Of a stretch of 64,000 nucleotides of DNA, positions 47,701 to 62,100 are shown piece by piece. A program made the position numbers and the translations under genes. Numbering within the stretch: position 1 is the stretch's first letter; every line of letters starts with the position of its first letter. The notes below the pieces were generated by a model. It was not told where the DNA came from. It saw nothing but the letters and a program-made list of their open reading frames with translations, and searched no databases. The stretch lies in NCBI RefSeq assembly GCF_900496995.4, contig NC_044009.1:37161505-37225504 (forward strand), given 5' to 3'. This stretch comes from Aquila chrysaetos chrysaetos (taxonomy: Eukaryota > Chordata > Aves > Accipitriformes > Accipitridae).

Positions 47701-50700
47701 TCCCGTTTTGAGGGCATGAAGAGCAAGCTTTGCTCAGGTCTGGCAGTTGAAAAAGTCAACTGCTTTTATGGAAAACAAGGGCTTAACATTGTGAAAGCTG
47801 ATGAGCTGAACTCTGAGCTTGGTAGTGGCATTGCCTTTCAGGGGCTTGCTTGGCATTTTCAAAAGTTTCACTGAGTGAGCGTCCTGCACCATTGTGTCAG
47901 CTAATTCTGAGACCCTGGATTGAATGGCAAAGCTCTGGGGAGAAAGTGAGAAAGGAAGATGCTGGAGTATTTTCTTCTGTTTTGGTTAATGCTCAGCATT
48001 GGCAGAATTTTGTCTGCCTTCCTGGATCTCTGACAATGTTCTGCAAGATAAAGAAACTGAGATGAGCTCCACTCTCACAAATGTTTCACAGTGCTTGGTA
48101 TGGATCCAAGTTGAAAGCAAGTAGTGGAGAGCAGCAGGAAAAGGCATGGGTTAAAAGTCCTTTCACAACAGCAGATCAACTGTTTGCCCATGTCACAAGG
48201 AGTTAGCAGTACGGCAGGGTTTAGGAGCTCAGAGTTGGTGCTAGCTGTGCTGAAAATAAATAGAAAAGCGTTCTTAAATGAAACTGAGATAATTTGGAAA
48301 TCAGTGTGTCTCAAGGATTGCTTGTTATATTGTCAGTTAGAGCATGCGTACATCTTTTCTTACCTGTCAGTTTCTGTCTGTGTTTCTCTATTTCTCTGTT
48401 CTGGGGAAAAATACTGTAAAGATGGAGATTTGAAAAGTCAGTGCAGATAGGATTGGTTGGCTCAGGAGGATCAGAGAGAACAGACTGTGGACTCTTTTGC
48501 CTGCAGGCTGCTAGCTTGGACTTAGTTCGGTATTCAATAGAAATGTTTGAAAATAGACTATTCTTCCTACTGAAGCCTCCTCCAGACTTTAGGGACACTA
48601 ACTCAGTAATATGAGAATGTGAAGACCTTCAAGGAAATTGGAAGGGAAGACAACTTATAATGGATATTAGGACATGCATTTCCATGTGATATGTCATGAG
48701 GCTGTGGAGCTCCTTGTTGCAGGATGTTAGCAGGACAAAGAAGTTGACTAAGTTTAATAAAGGATTGCAAAGCCATGTGGTTATTAAGGATATCTAGAGT
48801 CATCACAATTAATGATAACTTTTCTGAAAGTAAAATTTATGCTTCAGGTCTGAAGCCAATCTAGAGATCAGGGTAACACTGAAGAGGAGCAAAGCCCTGG
48901 GGCTGGTCTCCAGCCCCACAGCTCACCAGCCCCTGTGCATGGCCAGTGAGATCTCCCTCTCCAGGGGCATGTCTGGATTTCATCCACATGTATTGTAACG
49001 TCTTCAACATGTAGGCAGGCACCTGCCATGCTAAGGGCCACTCTAATGCTAAGGTGGCCCTAAATTACTTGGTCTGGATTAACACACCATTCTTGGGCAC
49101 CCTATGTAGGCTCAGTGTATGGTTAGTACCATCGAATGGCTGGTCATTAGCATGCGTTGCTTGAAAAAACATGTCAGAATCTCAGCTCCATTCCTGTTAT
49201 AAATACAGAAACAGGCAAAAGCTGTCATTAGCTTCCCACCTGGTAGTGTCTGCGGAGAAGGCATGAACTAAGCCAGGAAATACCGCCACTCTACAGATTG
49301 GTCTCTCAGCAGCAGGGGAGTGGAGGAAGTCTCTGGGATGCTTCATTTCTGATTTACAACGTCATAAAATAGAGCAGAATCGGGTACCTCTTTTCTAGAG
49401 TGAGACAAAGAGGGAAAGAGGTAGCCTGTGGCAGAATTCAGGGCACGAGCGTGACAATGAATGAGTGGAAGAAGAAACAACTGTGCAGCCAGCATCACAA
49501 GCATGTCCAAAGCCAGGGAAACTCAGGAAGGGAGATGCTGGTGTTTGGTGGGGTCTGACCAAATTGGCTAGACCATCAGCACACTGTTTTCAAACATGTT
49601 GAATCACGTAATGACAGTGCAGGCTTCCCATCCATGTACTTTTCATAGGTGTGTTCCCACAGGATTCATTTACTTGGTGTTATAAGGAGAATCATTCATT
49701 GGAAAATAGCCAGTCCTGCTAAAACTGAAGAGTAAGAGATGCTGGGATGCAGCCCTTTAGATTTTAATCTGTATATTGTGATTTATGACAGAAAGGAAGG
49801 GAAGATGCTTCCTGTGACATCTGCAGTCTACCTCTCTGCCTTCCCATCTTTGAATCTTAACACCTCTATACCTAACTCTTTTGTTTCATCTGTCCCAGGA
49901 TCAAGTCTATACTGTGGAGGCAGAACATTTTTGGCTTCAGCAGAAGCTTTGCTTGAGCCATCAACTGAATGGAGCCTAGGATGTCATCTATTTTAGATTT
50001 AGACTCTGTTGCCACAGAGTTGATTGGCAAAGTTCCCATTAACTTCAACAGCAAAAGGGTAGGCATCCAGTAGCAGAGACTTGACCCCTGTATTTCAATA
50101 ATGTTGTGCACACAGCGGGTTTTCTATAAATAATAGTGAAGGCCACTAATCCCATTGACTCCTAATTGCTCCAGGAGACAGGGTTTTCACCTTTTGTGCC
50201 TGCTGAAACTCTGATGCCTGACCCATTTATTTCAGTGCCACTAGCTAGCCTGAGGAGCAGTTTTTCTTTTCTTTCACTTTTCCCCATGTAAAAGGCTTCA
50301 TGAAGGAACTTGTCTGTGTTTGTGTCACTGTTTCTTAAATATACATTTCAGGCCATGATTAACAGTGGCTGATGTCAGTTAGTGACAGAACAAGCAATGC
50401 AAAAGCATGTAGCTCCATTGTTTGCATCTGTAGAGTCACTGTTATTTCCACAAAGGCAACACTTGCTCCTGGAAGGGCTCTGTTTGTACAAAACTGAATT
50501 GCATTCAGGTTGTCTTTCAAGCAAAAATTCATTCTCTGCAAGGGCCTCCTCTGTGGCAGCCTTTTGCTCACATTCCTATTTTTCCATCTAAGGTTGGCCC
50601 AGTCCAGAAGTCAGAAATACAGTTGTGCCAAAAATCTATGATGCTGTGTGTCCTGTGTATGTGCTGCACATGTTTTCATCACTCCTAGGCCTGGAGTAAG

Positions 50701-52489
50701 ATAATAAGATAGACTATAATTGTTATTCGTCCATATCTATGGCCACCCCATCCCTTTTATTGATGATTCTAAAGGAATAAAGCCATGTGACAGTGTTAGC
50801 TGTTAGAGTTGATGTTCATCAGCCCTCCTCTAAACCTATTGGCCAATTTCAGCCAGATTTGGCAGAGAGTGGAGATCTGAAAGGCATTACATTTCTGCAA
50901 GTTTCATGAAAAGTAGCTGGATGAAGAAGAGGAAACCTAGAAACGTCCTGTTGTGGGAGAGATCAGAGCATTGGCTGTGCTACACACTGTAGAGTCCATG
51001 CATGACAGAACTTCAGCTGGAGCAAATGCTTTAACAGGAATGTGTATCCCATCAGATAAAAAAAACCCAAAACAACATGATATGGTTTCCATGGGAAACC
51101 AGACTCAAATAATACTCACAGAATAGCTTGTTAACTTTTTATCTTTCTCCTTTTCCTTTGTTAGTCAGGGTTACTTGCCTAAAATGAATTGCTTGATGCT
51201 GAAGACTTCCTTAGCTTCCCCCATCTTTTCACAACTGACCTTTTATCCTTTTCTGATTTATCACTGGTTACAGTAGAACAGATTACATTGTTGGCAGTGG
51301 AGAGTGATGAGTGATGACTTTCTTCTGGTGAGTTAAAAAACAGCAAGACCTGGAAACCTATGTAGATAATAAATGGGCTGTCCCCATGCCCTTCTGTGAA
51401 AAGTGATGAGATAAGGCAAAAAGTTGGTGGGCAGGCTGGTTCCAGTGACAGGGCCCAGATCCTGAAATCCTCACACATCTTTTCTTCTGTTGTGTCATTT
51501 CTTCTTCTTTATGCTATTTGGTGGTTTTCACTCACCTCCTCTTCCTTCTCTTCTTCTTGGCCAAAGTGAAGTGACACATCAGACCTTGGTCCCACCCAGC
51601 CTATCTAGCTGTACTCTGCACAGGTTCTCCTATGGCCTGTGCACCATCTTATCCAAGCATCCTCTGTCTGCAGCTTGAACACTGGCGGCATCACTCACAA
51701 CAGCCACATAAGTTTAACCTGCTTCCCTGGGTGGCAGTGAAGGAAGGGATGGTACAGAATGGGAGAATAATAAGCAAAAATATGTTTTACATGTTGTTTT
51801 ATTCTTTCCTACATCTGGTGCCTTGTGTTTGTTGGAGAAACCAGGCTGTGCTTGGGGAAAACTGTGTGAACTCCATGGAGGATGGGGTAGTTCAATCTTG
51901 AACAGACTCCTGAGAAAGTTTTCTGTCCTCTGTAGAAGAACTTTGTGGGGAACTTCCGTTATGGTTGGAGAATAGGACTGTCAGCCATACTTTTTACCAT
52001 GGAGTCACAGACATTTTAGACCAGCAGGTCCACATACAGAACAACATTGCAGAACAGGAGAGAGAAAATGATTTTGATATTCCACCAGTTTGGGAGGCCA
52101 AAGACTGCTGCTGTCTTTGTGGTGTCCAAGTGTGCTATGTCACTCTTAGCAGAAGTTCATCAAGGGTTGCTTGATTGACAGGGTATTTATGTTTAAGGTA
52201 AGGCCGTGAGGTCACCTTTTCCATGCAAAAAGTATGTGTCATTAGCTAAGAGATCCATGTAAGAAGCACCTTTAAAGTTTGTAGTGCATTGAGCACTTGG
52301 AGGTGTTTGCCCTCACTGGATGCAGACAGCCCCATAGCTGCAGCCTCTGTGAAGTTGTTCCCTGTGACCACCATGGTAACCTCTGGTAGTATGTGGGTTT
52401 AGCTTCTGTTACTTAATCCATGCACTGATCACGCCCAAGCACTGGGCAATGTCCAGGTCTCAAGAGATCAATTATTCCACCCATCCAAA

Positions 52490-52985
52490 ATCCTGACAGA
52501 GGGTGATCTAACCAGTTCTTAACGGTGATCATGGTTGGAGGCTCCATCTTTCCTGCTGCAGCCCATTTCTTCTTGCCCTGCCCATTAGGAGGACAGGAGG
52601 TTATTTTTACTGCTTCCTTTTATCCAAGCAGTAAGTAATTGAAGGTATTATCCAGTAGTTGCATGTAAATATAGCGAAAATTCATCCTCTAGGGACTTTA
52701 CAAGTTCAAGTGACAACTGAAGCCATGACATTCCCTGTTCTTCTCTAGGCCAAACAATCCCAATTCTACCTGTGCTCTTATGACATGTTTTCTAGACCTA
52801 TAATCATCCTTGGTGTTATCCTCTGGACTTTCACCAAATGGTCCATATTTTGCTTTAAATGCACTGCCTAAAGTTGGAAACAATTCTCCAGGTGAGTCCT
52901 TGTCAGTGCTGAGCAGTGCAGAAAGGTTTGAATCCTGCTTAACAGATAACAGATGCCATCCATTCCAGGGTGATGTTTGCCCTAT

Positions 52986-53024
<39 letters not shown>

Positions 53025-53300
53025 TGGAACAACAGAAGGTTATTGATTCTTACTCAACTCATGATCCCATATAATCTCCATGTCCTTCAGAACTGCTTTC
53101 TGGCCAGTCCTCCTCCATCTTGGCTCTGTGCAGTTGGCGTTACTGCCTTGGTGGAGGAGCAGTACTTGGCCCTGCTGAATTGCATCCTTTTTTCCCCAGA
53201 CCTCTTCTCCGCAGTAGCAGGCCCTTCCAGATGGGTCTGCAGATGCGGTGAGCATTAACTCTATTGAATCTTCCATGTCATTAATGACTTGAGCTCTTCT
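52490..53300 (-). mobile_element. Ancient CR1/L3-type LINE 3' fragment
   Basis: Read on the minus strand this is the CR1 3' region. On the plus strand the landmarks appear in reverse order: GAGGGTGATCTAACCAGTTC, AGCCCATTTCTTCTTGCCCT, TTATCCTCTGGACTTTCACC, AACAATTCTCCAGGTGAGTC, ATCCCATATAATCTCCATGT and TTCCATGTCATTAATGACTT. It is strongly diverged, old enough to be shared among sauropsids. A TTTA microsatellite has grown inside it. Confidence 0.7.
52983..53025 (+). repeat. (TTTA)n microsatellite
   Basis: About ten and a half perfect TTTA units lie inside the ancient CR1 fragment. It probably expanded from the T/A-rich CR1 words at this point. Confidence 0.95.
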
Positions 53301-55805
53301 GCCTTGATTTCTGAGGAGAGTTGGGAGGAAAAGGCTGAAGAAGCAGCTGTGCTTTTCTTTAAGGATCCCTTGGTGGCCAGAGATGAGACTTATGGCTGGG
53401 GCTGGTCCTGTCACTGCTCACTTATAGCGATGTGGAGGAGGAGAGAATGGATCCTCATTACTTCAGGTGTCTGCTCTTTGCCCCCAGTTAAAGCTGCTCT
53501 CAGCAACGCTGAATATGACCTTTCCTGACAGATGCAGGCCTCCAGCCAGTCCTGCTTGAAATGTTGCCCCTCCACCCCCCATTTCTCTCCTGCTTCTCCA
53601 ATCACTTTATCATTGATGGGGTGGCTCACATTTCCTCCACAATCCCCTAATGGCATCCCACAAAGCTCCTTTCTCCTTGTCCTTCCCGTCTTTCCCCAGC
53701 TCGTCCACTTCCTCCACTATGTCAGCCCTTAAGGCTGGCTCTGCAAGCTTGATTTTCTTCAGTCCAACCCCAGATCTCCTGTCTCCTAGACATCTGTTAC
53801 TGAATGCTCTGGCATCAGCTCAGATTTCTTGTATCCAACATTTTCCTCCATGTCTATCTTTTTTCTGCCTTCCTCCTGTGCTACCGCTGTCACTCGGGGC
53901 ACTAACCCTACCCTCAACTTGAGCTTCTTTCCTCTCACCTCCCAGCTGTGTATTCATGTTGTGCCCAGATCTTAATTTGCTTTCTTTTGGGTTGCACAGA
54001 TACTTGCTCAGATCCTCATTTCTTGCCTTCATTTCTGTGATTCCTTCTTCTCCGCCTTCCCAGCACAGGCATTGCCCTGCTTCAGTTGAGTCAAAACCAA
54101 GGTGTGAAGATCAATTCTTTGACTGCTATTTTGATGGAAGAAGTGGTTTCCCTGAGAACTTTGCCGTGCATCTCCCCTCCCATCAGTGAGTGTTCCCTGT
54201 CCTTGCCCAGGTAGATCCTGGATAGCTTTTTACTCCAATTCCCAGTCTTTGGGAGAGCCAAGAAAGCGCTGTGGATGGATCTGATGAAGACAAAACATAC
54301 AGCATTGGCACGCAGGATTCCTGCTGGCACTTCACCCACATCACATCAGCACCTACCCTGGCAATTTCATGCAGGCGGTGAACTAAAGCTCAAGGGATGG
54401 TTTGCACTTTCTGCAAGTACAGGGCCATGGCTAAACCTGCCCCTCCAAACACCCCAACACTTTTAGTTGTGTCATGTCTTTCCAGCCTGACTGATACCCT
54501 GCATGACCTTGCCCTGTCTGATGAATGAAGCACTTTCCCTTTCCTTTTCTCCTTGTTGAGTGCACTAGGACCTGCCAGGATTAAAGGTGCTGGAGAAGTA
54601 CAAGCAGATTATTATCCCATTCCAACTGGTATTAAAAGAACATTAAGACAGATCAGAGCATTCAAGAAAAGTAGGTAATAATAAAATACTATATCAGAGA
54701 GAAATAGCAGTTAAGTAATTAAAGAGAGGGTTTGCACAAGAGACAGAAGTAAAGTTATGGGTGCTTCTGGCCTCTAGACCATTCTTTATTTTAATACTGT
54801 GGTAACCTTTAGAGGATGTCAGTATGTCAAGCATTGCACCAAGAAGTGAAGCAAAGGCTTTTCTTGCCCTAAAGAGTTCACATTTTAGGACATAAAAAAC
54901 CAACATTTCCTTAACATTGAAGAGAGGTGAATTCTTACAAGATTTAGGGCCAGAGGGGGTTATTGGGCTAGTCTAGTCTGAACCTCTCTATGATAGCAGT
55001 GAAATAAGTTCCCTCAATGAAATTCCCGCTTGAAGGTTAATAGCTGTGCAAGGAATGGAGAAGAAATATCCCATCTTGATTTTAAAATCTCCAACAATGG
55101 GAAATTGTTGCAGTGCCCAAGGAGAACGTCTGGGGAAACAAGGAACTGAAACTGTCTTTGCATATGAACTTTTGTCTTTTCTGTCACAGAAAGGACTGTG
55201 TACTGTGTGCATCCTTAGAAACCAGTTTCAGAAACCCTTGGGCTGGCTGGCAGAGAAGATTTCCCTCATGGAAAAAGTTCTGTGTTGAATACTGTTTTAT
55301 TCCACATCAGATTGAAAGCAAGAAACTTTCAGCCTGGGAAAACATGCATGGGATTCAGCTAGTTAGGAGAAACCAGTTCATAGCCTCCTCTGACATATGA
55401 GAGAAGAAGTGCTGTCACCTACATTTAACCCACATTTGGAAAATTTTCTTCATAGACAGGATAGCTATATCATTTCTAAGAAAAACACTTCTACAGCCCC
55501 CAAAGCCTGCAGTGAGGACTCCTACATAAAATCCAGCTTGCTAAGCTGCCATAACCTGTCCCAGCTGCCATCGTTATTCTCTTTCCCAGTCCTTATGGAT
55601 TCACTTCTTGCCCTTCTTGCAGACATGCGAAAATCTGCAGGAAAGCCCCTGGCCTTCCCATCCTGCAGCTATTCAAGAGATTTCTTCTCTCACCTTTTTC
55701 TTGGTGTTGCCAGACAAGAGCTTCATCTCTTTGGAGGTGTGCTCAGGCATGTGATGCAAATGTCATGTGAAGGTGACAGTTCTGAGTGTTATAGCTCAGG
55801 TCAAA

Positions 55806-56165
55806 CAAAATCACACAACCCCAGAATAATTTAGAATGCAGGGACCTCTGGAGGTCACCTTGTCCAACCCCCTACACAAGCAGATCCGACCAGATCAGGT
55901 TGCTCTGGGCCTTGCGCAGCTGGGAGCTGGATATCTCTGAGGACAGTTATTCCACTCACCTCTCTGGACCCCTGGTCCAATATTTGACCTCCCTTATGGT
56001 GAAAATGTTTTTTTCTGATTTCTAATCAGACTTTCTTGTGTTCCAGATTGTGTCTGTTGCCTCTTGTCTTATAACCATGCACCTTCAAGAAGAGTCTGGC
56101 TCTCTTTGCTGTACCTTTCCATGAGGTGGCTGAAGACAGCAATAAACTCTCCCCTTAGCCTTTAC
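55806..56165 (-). mobile_element. CR1 LINE 3' end, moderately diverged
   Basis: The plus strand shows the reverse complement of a CR1 tail: GGGACCTCTGGAGGTCACCT, TTGTCCAACCCCCTACACAA, CAGATCAGGTTGCTCTGGGC, TTATTCCACTCACCTCTCTG, TTGCCTCTTGTCTTATAACC and AATAAACTCTCCCCTTAGCC. The tail ends near 55806 and the element is 5' truncated near 56165. Confidence 0.88.
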
Positions 56166-59100
56166 AGTGATTTTAGGAGGAGCTATGCAAAAGATAGGAT
56201 TAAATGTCTGCTCTAGCTCCCCAGAGTGGATTTTGACGGGGGCTGAGATTTTTGTAATAGTAGTCAGATAAATACCAAGGGAAAATAGCCACCCAACCAT
56301 AGACTAAAGAATGAGAACAAACATTGCAAATAATAGCAAAGGCTCAGATATTTCTGTTTGTCATAGCCAAGATACTTCTTGATCCAATAATCACTAAACC
56401 TCCAAGAGGTGATACTATTTCAAATCTGAGTCTTATAGAAATACTGGTTGTAGAAAAGCTTGATTGAACAAGAACTGTTTCTGTTTAAATTGAACAGAAG
56501 GGTAAGCAAAAAGAGGTCTGTAACTAAGGTTTTCAACTTTGCAAAAGCAGATTTTGAAAAATTAGGAATCTTTAAAAATATGCAATGTAGCAGAAATTTA
56601 TTATATGTTGTCTAATGACTACCAAAACAGCCATTAGTCTCTTTATAACAAACAAAAGCATTCTGTTACAATTGCTGCTTTCTGGAAGCTCACAGTCATT
56701 CTCTCTTCTACAGGCTATTTTTGCTTTCTGCCTTCAATTAATTTGTCTAGAAAGCTGTTCACAACCTGTCCCAAGATGTACTTTAATAAAAATGAAAAAT
56801 ATTCTTTTCTCTCTTTCTAGCTTGCTTTCCTAAGCAACAGTACTTGTCCATGTAAGTTCTGTTTCTAAGTCCATGCGATACACTCAGTGACATTTAAACT
56901 TCTTTGCCAAATTCAGCCACCGTTGATAAATAAATGCTGCAGAATTCTTAAGCTTTTATGAGTTGCATGAAAATAAGTGGCCAAGTGGGGCATACTGCCC
57001 ACATTGGGTTTGTGATGCCATGGAGGAGAACTGTCATAAGAGGTCCACCCCTGTTCAACATCAAAGAAGCCACCTTACTCCCAGGTACAAATCGGGGAAA
57101 CCTAACTTTGTTTGGCTCCATTGCTCTGAGAACTTCTGGTTTTGATTTTTTGTTCTCTATTCTGTTTAAAAAAGGCAAGAAAAAGATCCATCTGCCAGCA
57201 GAGGCTGAGCCTAGCAAGTTTGAATGCAATACTAAGTATTTCAGAAAATTACACATTTAGGAAAACTGAGGAACCACATAGTAAAAGTTTTGGAGTCTTC
57301 TCCACTGATCACAGTCCAGGATCTGTTACTTCAGGCAGCCTCTTCGAAGGGCACTTCACAGCAGGGCAGTCACACCCAGCCAGATGATGGTGTTTGCCCT
57401 TTAGGCAGTACGGGCATGGAGGGGGTTGATATAGGGCTGTCCTAGGATGGCCTGAAAGCCTGAACCAACATGTTTTGTAGTTGGCTGATGGCAGCACCTC
57501 TTTCCCAAGCCTGCAGAGCCCTGCGTGTCACCCTGCGTGTCACTTGATAGCTATAGTAAACCAAACTGGAGTGGAGAGCCACGTGATCGTGGGAGTGATT
57601 GTAGACAGTTAAGTGAGCATGAACGGTGGGGAGAATATCGGAAATAATTCTGTGCAACTTAACGAGAGGAGGAGCTTCGATCAGAGGCAGCCAGAGTGTG
57701 TCGGTCAGTGGGAAAGCAAACTAAGCTGCTGGGACTCTTCAGAAGTTGTTACTGTCATGGTAAGCCAAGGGGGATGCAGAGACAGCTACAGGCTTATGGA
57801 TTTCCACAGAGCAGCCTCAGAGGCTCCACATCAGAGATTATTTGCAAACGCAAGGTGTACAAACGTGTGTGTGCATGTAACTGAGCTGCTCTGTGTGTCT
57901 TTAGGAGGATCAGAAACATGCCGGGCAAATGTTGCAATCTCTGAAGCTGGCAGGAGGTTTGCTACCATAGCATGTCTCTGTTTTCTGTTTGGGTTGGATC
58001 CACTTATTTTTCCCTGTAATGGATGCGAGGAGGCCACTGAGATAGGGTTTCTCTGATGAAACAGAAAGTGCAGCTGGATGATCTTGGGAGAGACGAAGCT
58101 GGAAAACACGTGCTTTGCTTCTGTGATCAGCACAAGGTTGTGTTGCACCTGATGGAGCCTGACCGGTTTGTTCCTGCAGGCGATCCCACCACCACCAAAA
58201 GAGCCCAATGACGTTCATCTGCTCCTTGCTTCTTTGCATCACTCCCAGTTCTGCCTTTCCCCACTTGCGTATCTCCTTCCATAGGATTTATAATTTCATC
58301 CCTCTCCAGATGATGTCTCTCCAATGGGAGAATGTAACTCTCTGCCTTTTCTCACCAGATAATCCTCTGCCCCTAAGCGCTGTGATTGGAGCAGCAGTAC
58401 CAGCCCTCTTAGGCTACAGGGGAGGTTTTCACCTTCTCTAACTACATCCTGAATGTTCCCAGTTTTTCAGCATGCTCTGCATTTTGGCCTGATTAGGCTA
58501 CTTGTTCTGTTGTATTGCAGAGACAAGGAGTGATGCTTAGGCACAAGACAGTATGTTCTCTCTGTATCCTGTAAAATAAGAGAAAATTTGCTCAGCTGGA
58601 AATGAAGCAACCTGGAGTTCAAAACTCACTTCCACTGACAGCTGTTTTACATTTTCATACACTTACCAGCCATCAGTACTGGCCAAGGTCTCTACCCCTA
58701 GGTAAATGTTCCTAAGGCGCTTAGCTATTTGTATGCTGGAAATGCTGATGACTCAAAAAGAGGCTGTACAAACACATGGAGATTGGGAAAACCATCCAGA
58801 TCCCTGCCATTCAGCCTGCCTTAACCATGTATGGGACAAATATGCACCCCCTGAGTCCCCTTTCTCAGACTGCCCTGTGGTATTTGGTTCCCAGGGGTGA
58901 GATAAAACCCACGAGTCCTCCTGGTTGACACTGTTTGGTAACCCTCTGACATAGCTTCAGGTGTAACGGGTGGGCCGCAGGATGAATAATAGCCCTTCCC
59001 ATGATTTATATCCTGTCGGGGGGGAGGGAGGGATTTTTGCCAGATATCCATCTACCTATAAATGCATATGGCATAACTGCTGGGACACAGCTGCACTCAC

Positions 59101-62100
59101 GTGTCTGTCTTTAATCCGTTTCCTTTTAAATCACTGTGTCTACATTGCCTTGAGCTGTTTTTCTTCCCTCCTGAAATGTGCATAGCAGCATTGGAGATAG
59201 GTATCTTCAGTGCATTGCTCCACTCCTGGACTGCACACCCTCGGGGGCTTTCATGAGAGAGTTGGAGGACCACAGAGGTCAGGGACCTAGGTTCCCACTA
59301 ACACACTCCCTGACCCCTCTGTCTTTGGAGGATCGGCATGATTTCCAAGCAACAGCCAGCCATCACACACTGCCGCAGCGTGCGCTGATCCCAGCGCTCA
59401 CTATTAGTCAGGGATTGGCTGTGCGCGTATTTGCAGCAGTGTGGTGGAAGGCAGGTGGCACGTGGCTGAGCCAAATTGGATAGAGAAGGAGATTAAGTAG
59501 TCACTTGTGGGTCAGCTTTTCCTGCAGAGAGCAGCTTGATGCCGCGGTGCACATCTGGGCTGTTGAGCAGATGCAGCAGTTTCAGGCTGCTGCAAGGCAC
59601 TTTCCTGGAGGTCTCTCCTGAGCTCACTGCAGGGTTGGAGACACAACACAACAACCAAGAGCTCCCCCAGCCAGGGATGTTCCTGTGCAGAAAGCGGTCT
59701 TTGAAGGGTAACTACTGTTCACTGTTACTGGTACATTTGTACTCACAGATCAGCACTTCGGCTGTTTCTCCCAGTTGCATGTGCATGGCATATCCAGCGC
59801 AGCATGGTGATTCGCAGTGTGTCATGACTGGGCTGAATCACAGTGGCCCACAGATCAGGCCTGTGTGTCTTGTTTTATCAATCCCCATACAAGTGCTCCA
59901 TGTCCACCCATTGAAAAAGATCTTTCCATCTGTCTGGTCAGCTATGAGGCTCACCAGGTCATGAAAGCAGGCTGACCTGGAAAGATCCAAGATATGAGGA
60001 TGTTTCAGAAAGGCTTGGTTTAGGCTTGAGCACTTTAGATACTGGGATGTCAGGGCTGTGACTGTGAAACAGTAGTGAGCCCTTGCTGGACAATACAAGT
60101 GGTAAAGAAAACTTCCTGGTCAGGGCAGTATTTAACCCATGTTAGAAGACCTCTGAGCAAACAGCATACTGTGATATGGAGGAAAACGACATGGCCTGCC
60201 TCCATGAGTGCCCGGAGAGGGGCACTTCTGCTTTCTGCAGAGCCAGGGTTTGCCTTTCTGGCAGAGAAAAAGAAATAGTCTGAAGGATGCGGGGAACTGA
60301 GCAGCAAACACCGTCCTCTGAGATGAGAGTTATCCTAGAGATCAGTTTTAGCAAAACCTAGGTTTTAGAGTCAAGGTGGCAGCTTGGTCACTGGATAACA
60401 AACAGGTCCCAACCCAGGCAGAGGGTTGCTCACTGGCTTTAAGAGGACACATTTAGAGTAGTTCCCCCATGGTGACAGCTTGACTAGAGGAGGTTCCTCT
60501 TCCAGTTCAAGCGGACGAAGGAGGATGAACAGCAACCCAGGGATCTCAGCTTCTCCTCTGAAACAACTGTGATCCTGGGTACATCCCTGAGGCGGAACGC
60601 AGCTGCGGATTGCAGACACCTCAATGCAAGTGTCGCAGCGTAGGTGTCTGCATGTGGACTGGGTGTCTAGGCAGTGAAAAATCAAGAGCTTGACTCATGC
60701 CCACACAATGATTTCTTAGTGGAAAACATCTCGAGGTAGGTAATCGTGCCCCTAGTCAATACAGTCAGTGGAGCTGGAGAGCTAGACACCTACATTTGCT
60801 CAGCTGACTCACTCCAGGGCTCCGCTGTCAACATTGACTAGACCTCCATCGATTATGTGGGAACACAGATACCCAGTGTGCATATAGCTGCTACATCGAG
60901 ATACAGTCTGTCTGGATCTGGATTCACCTGTAGTGATACATAGGGCCCTTTCATGGCACCATAAAGCAGGACTAGAAATCTTCACTTCCTTCTGGGAAAG
61001 CTGTAAGGGATCCTTGCTCGACTATAAAACACCTAAACCACTTCAAAGCTAGGTGCTCTGCAAATGCTGAGTGTTCGCATTATTATAACTAAACATCAAT
61101 TTGGAAATGCATGCACAACATTGAAGAGTAGTAAACAGATGGGAGAAGTTGCCAAGTAAGGCCACACTGAAGCAGCGAGCAAAAATAAGTGTTAGAGACA
61201 GTCTGACGTTTTTATAGCAAGACAGACGCAGCCAGGATTTGAAGCATATAGCAATGAAATGGGGTCAAGGAGGTGAGCTGCCTTTTCTTGGCCAAGTTCT
61301 TCTCCTGTCGTGCAGTCCCTTCTGTGCTGAGACAGCAAACGCTCCTCATTGCTGGCCTGGCTGGGAGTTTTCAAGATAATCACGGTGCAACACAGCTGCA
61401 GTGGACAAGGCGGGAAGAGCAATATTGTTTATGATGAACTGCTGTGTAGGAGAACAGAGGTTTTAAACACAGCCTTGAAGTCACTGGGTTACACCAGCAC
61501 TGGGCTGAGTTGAACTGACAACTACTAATTACTGAGAGAAAAATGACTCACTAAAACCCAATAATAATTGTCTTACATCTAATTAAAATGGTTGATTTAC
61601 AGTCAAATAGAAAACTACAGTCTTGGCATGGGGCACATGCAGAATTTGACGGACAGCCTGCAGCCCCGCACATCTCTCATAGAAATAAGAGTTCAAAAGT
61701 TGTGCAAGACATACTGTATTTTAATTAACCAAAGCCCAGAGAAGTTGTTCTGCAAACCTAGGCAGAAACTGCACAAGGACACCATTCTCCTGGCAAAACA
61801 CTGAAAGTTCAGTCTGATGCTGAAAAACTCGTCTGGCTTCCAAGGAGTCAATATTTTCCCCTTTCCAGTATCCAGCTGGAGTTGCTGCTGGAAACTCTCC
61901 TGTGGGGAGGGGAGAGCATCGGTAGAGAGGGTCTCCACAGAGAAATAGTGAGAGGGAGCAATTCTTGCGGACTGACATAGTAAACATGTGACAGGCACTT
62001 CTGAAAATTCTTGTGTCTGTCAGAGACGTTAAAACTATTTCCTGTTGATGTGAATAAAAATGTATGAAATATTTGTCGGGGTTTATACAAGCATGGATTA

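Noticed and set aside
55397..55834. 145-codon plus-strand frame
   Set aside because: It ends inside a CR1 tail, has no motif or splice context, and fits chance in intronic DNA.
57613..58208. 147-codon plus-strand frame with 110-125-codon minus-strand frames over the same bases
   Set aside because: Long frames on both strands of the same intronic DNA, with no family resemblance.
59536..59964. 142-codon plus-strand frame
   Set aside because: No conserved motif, no acceptor or donor of note, and nothing resembling the MARCHF4 RING-CH or membrane segments.
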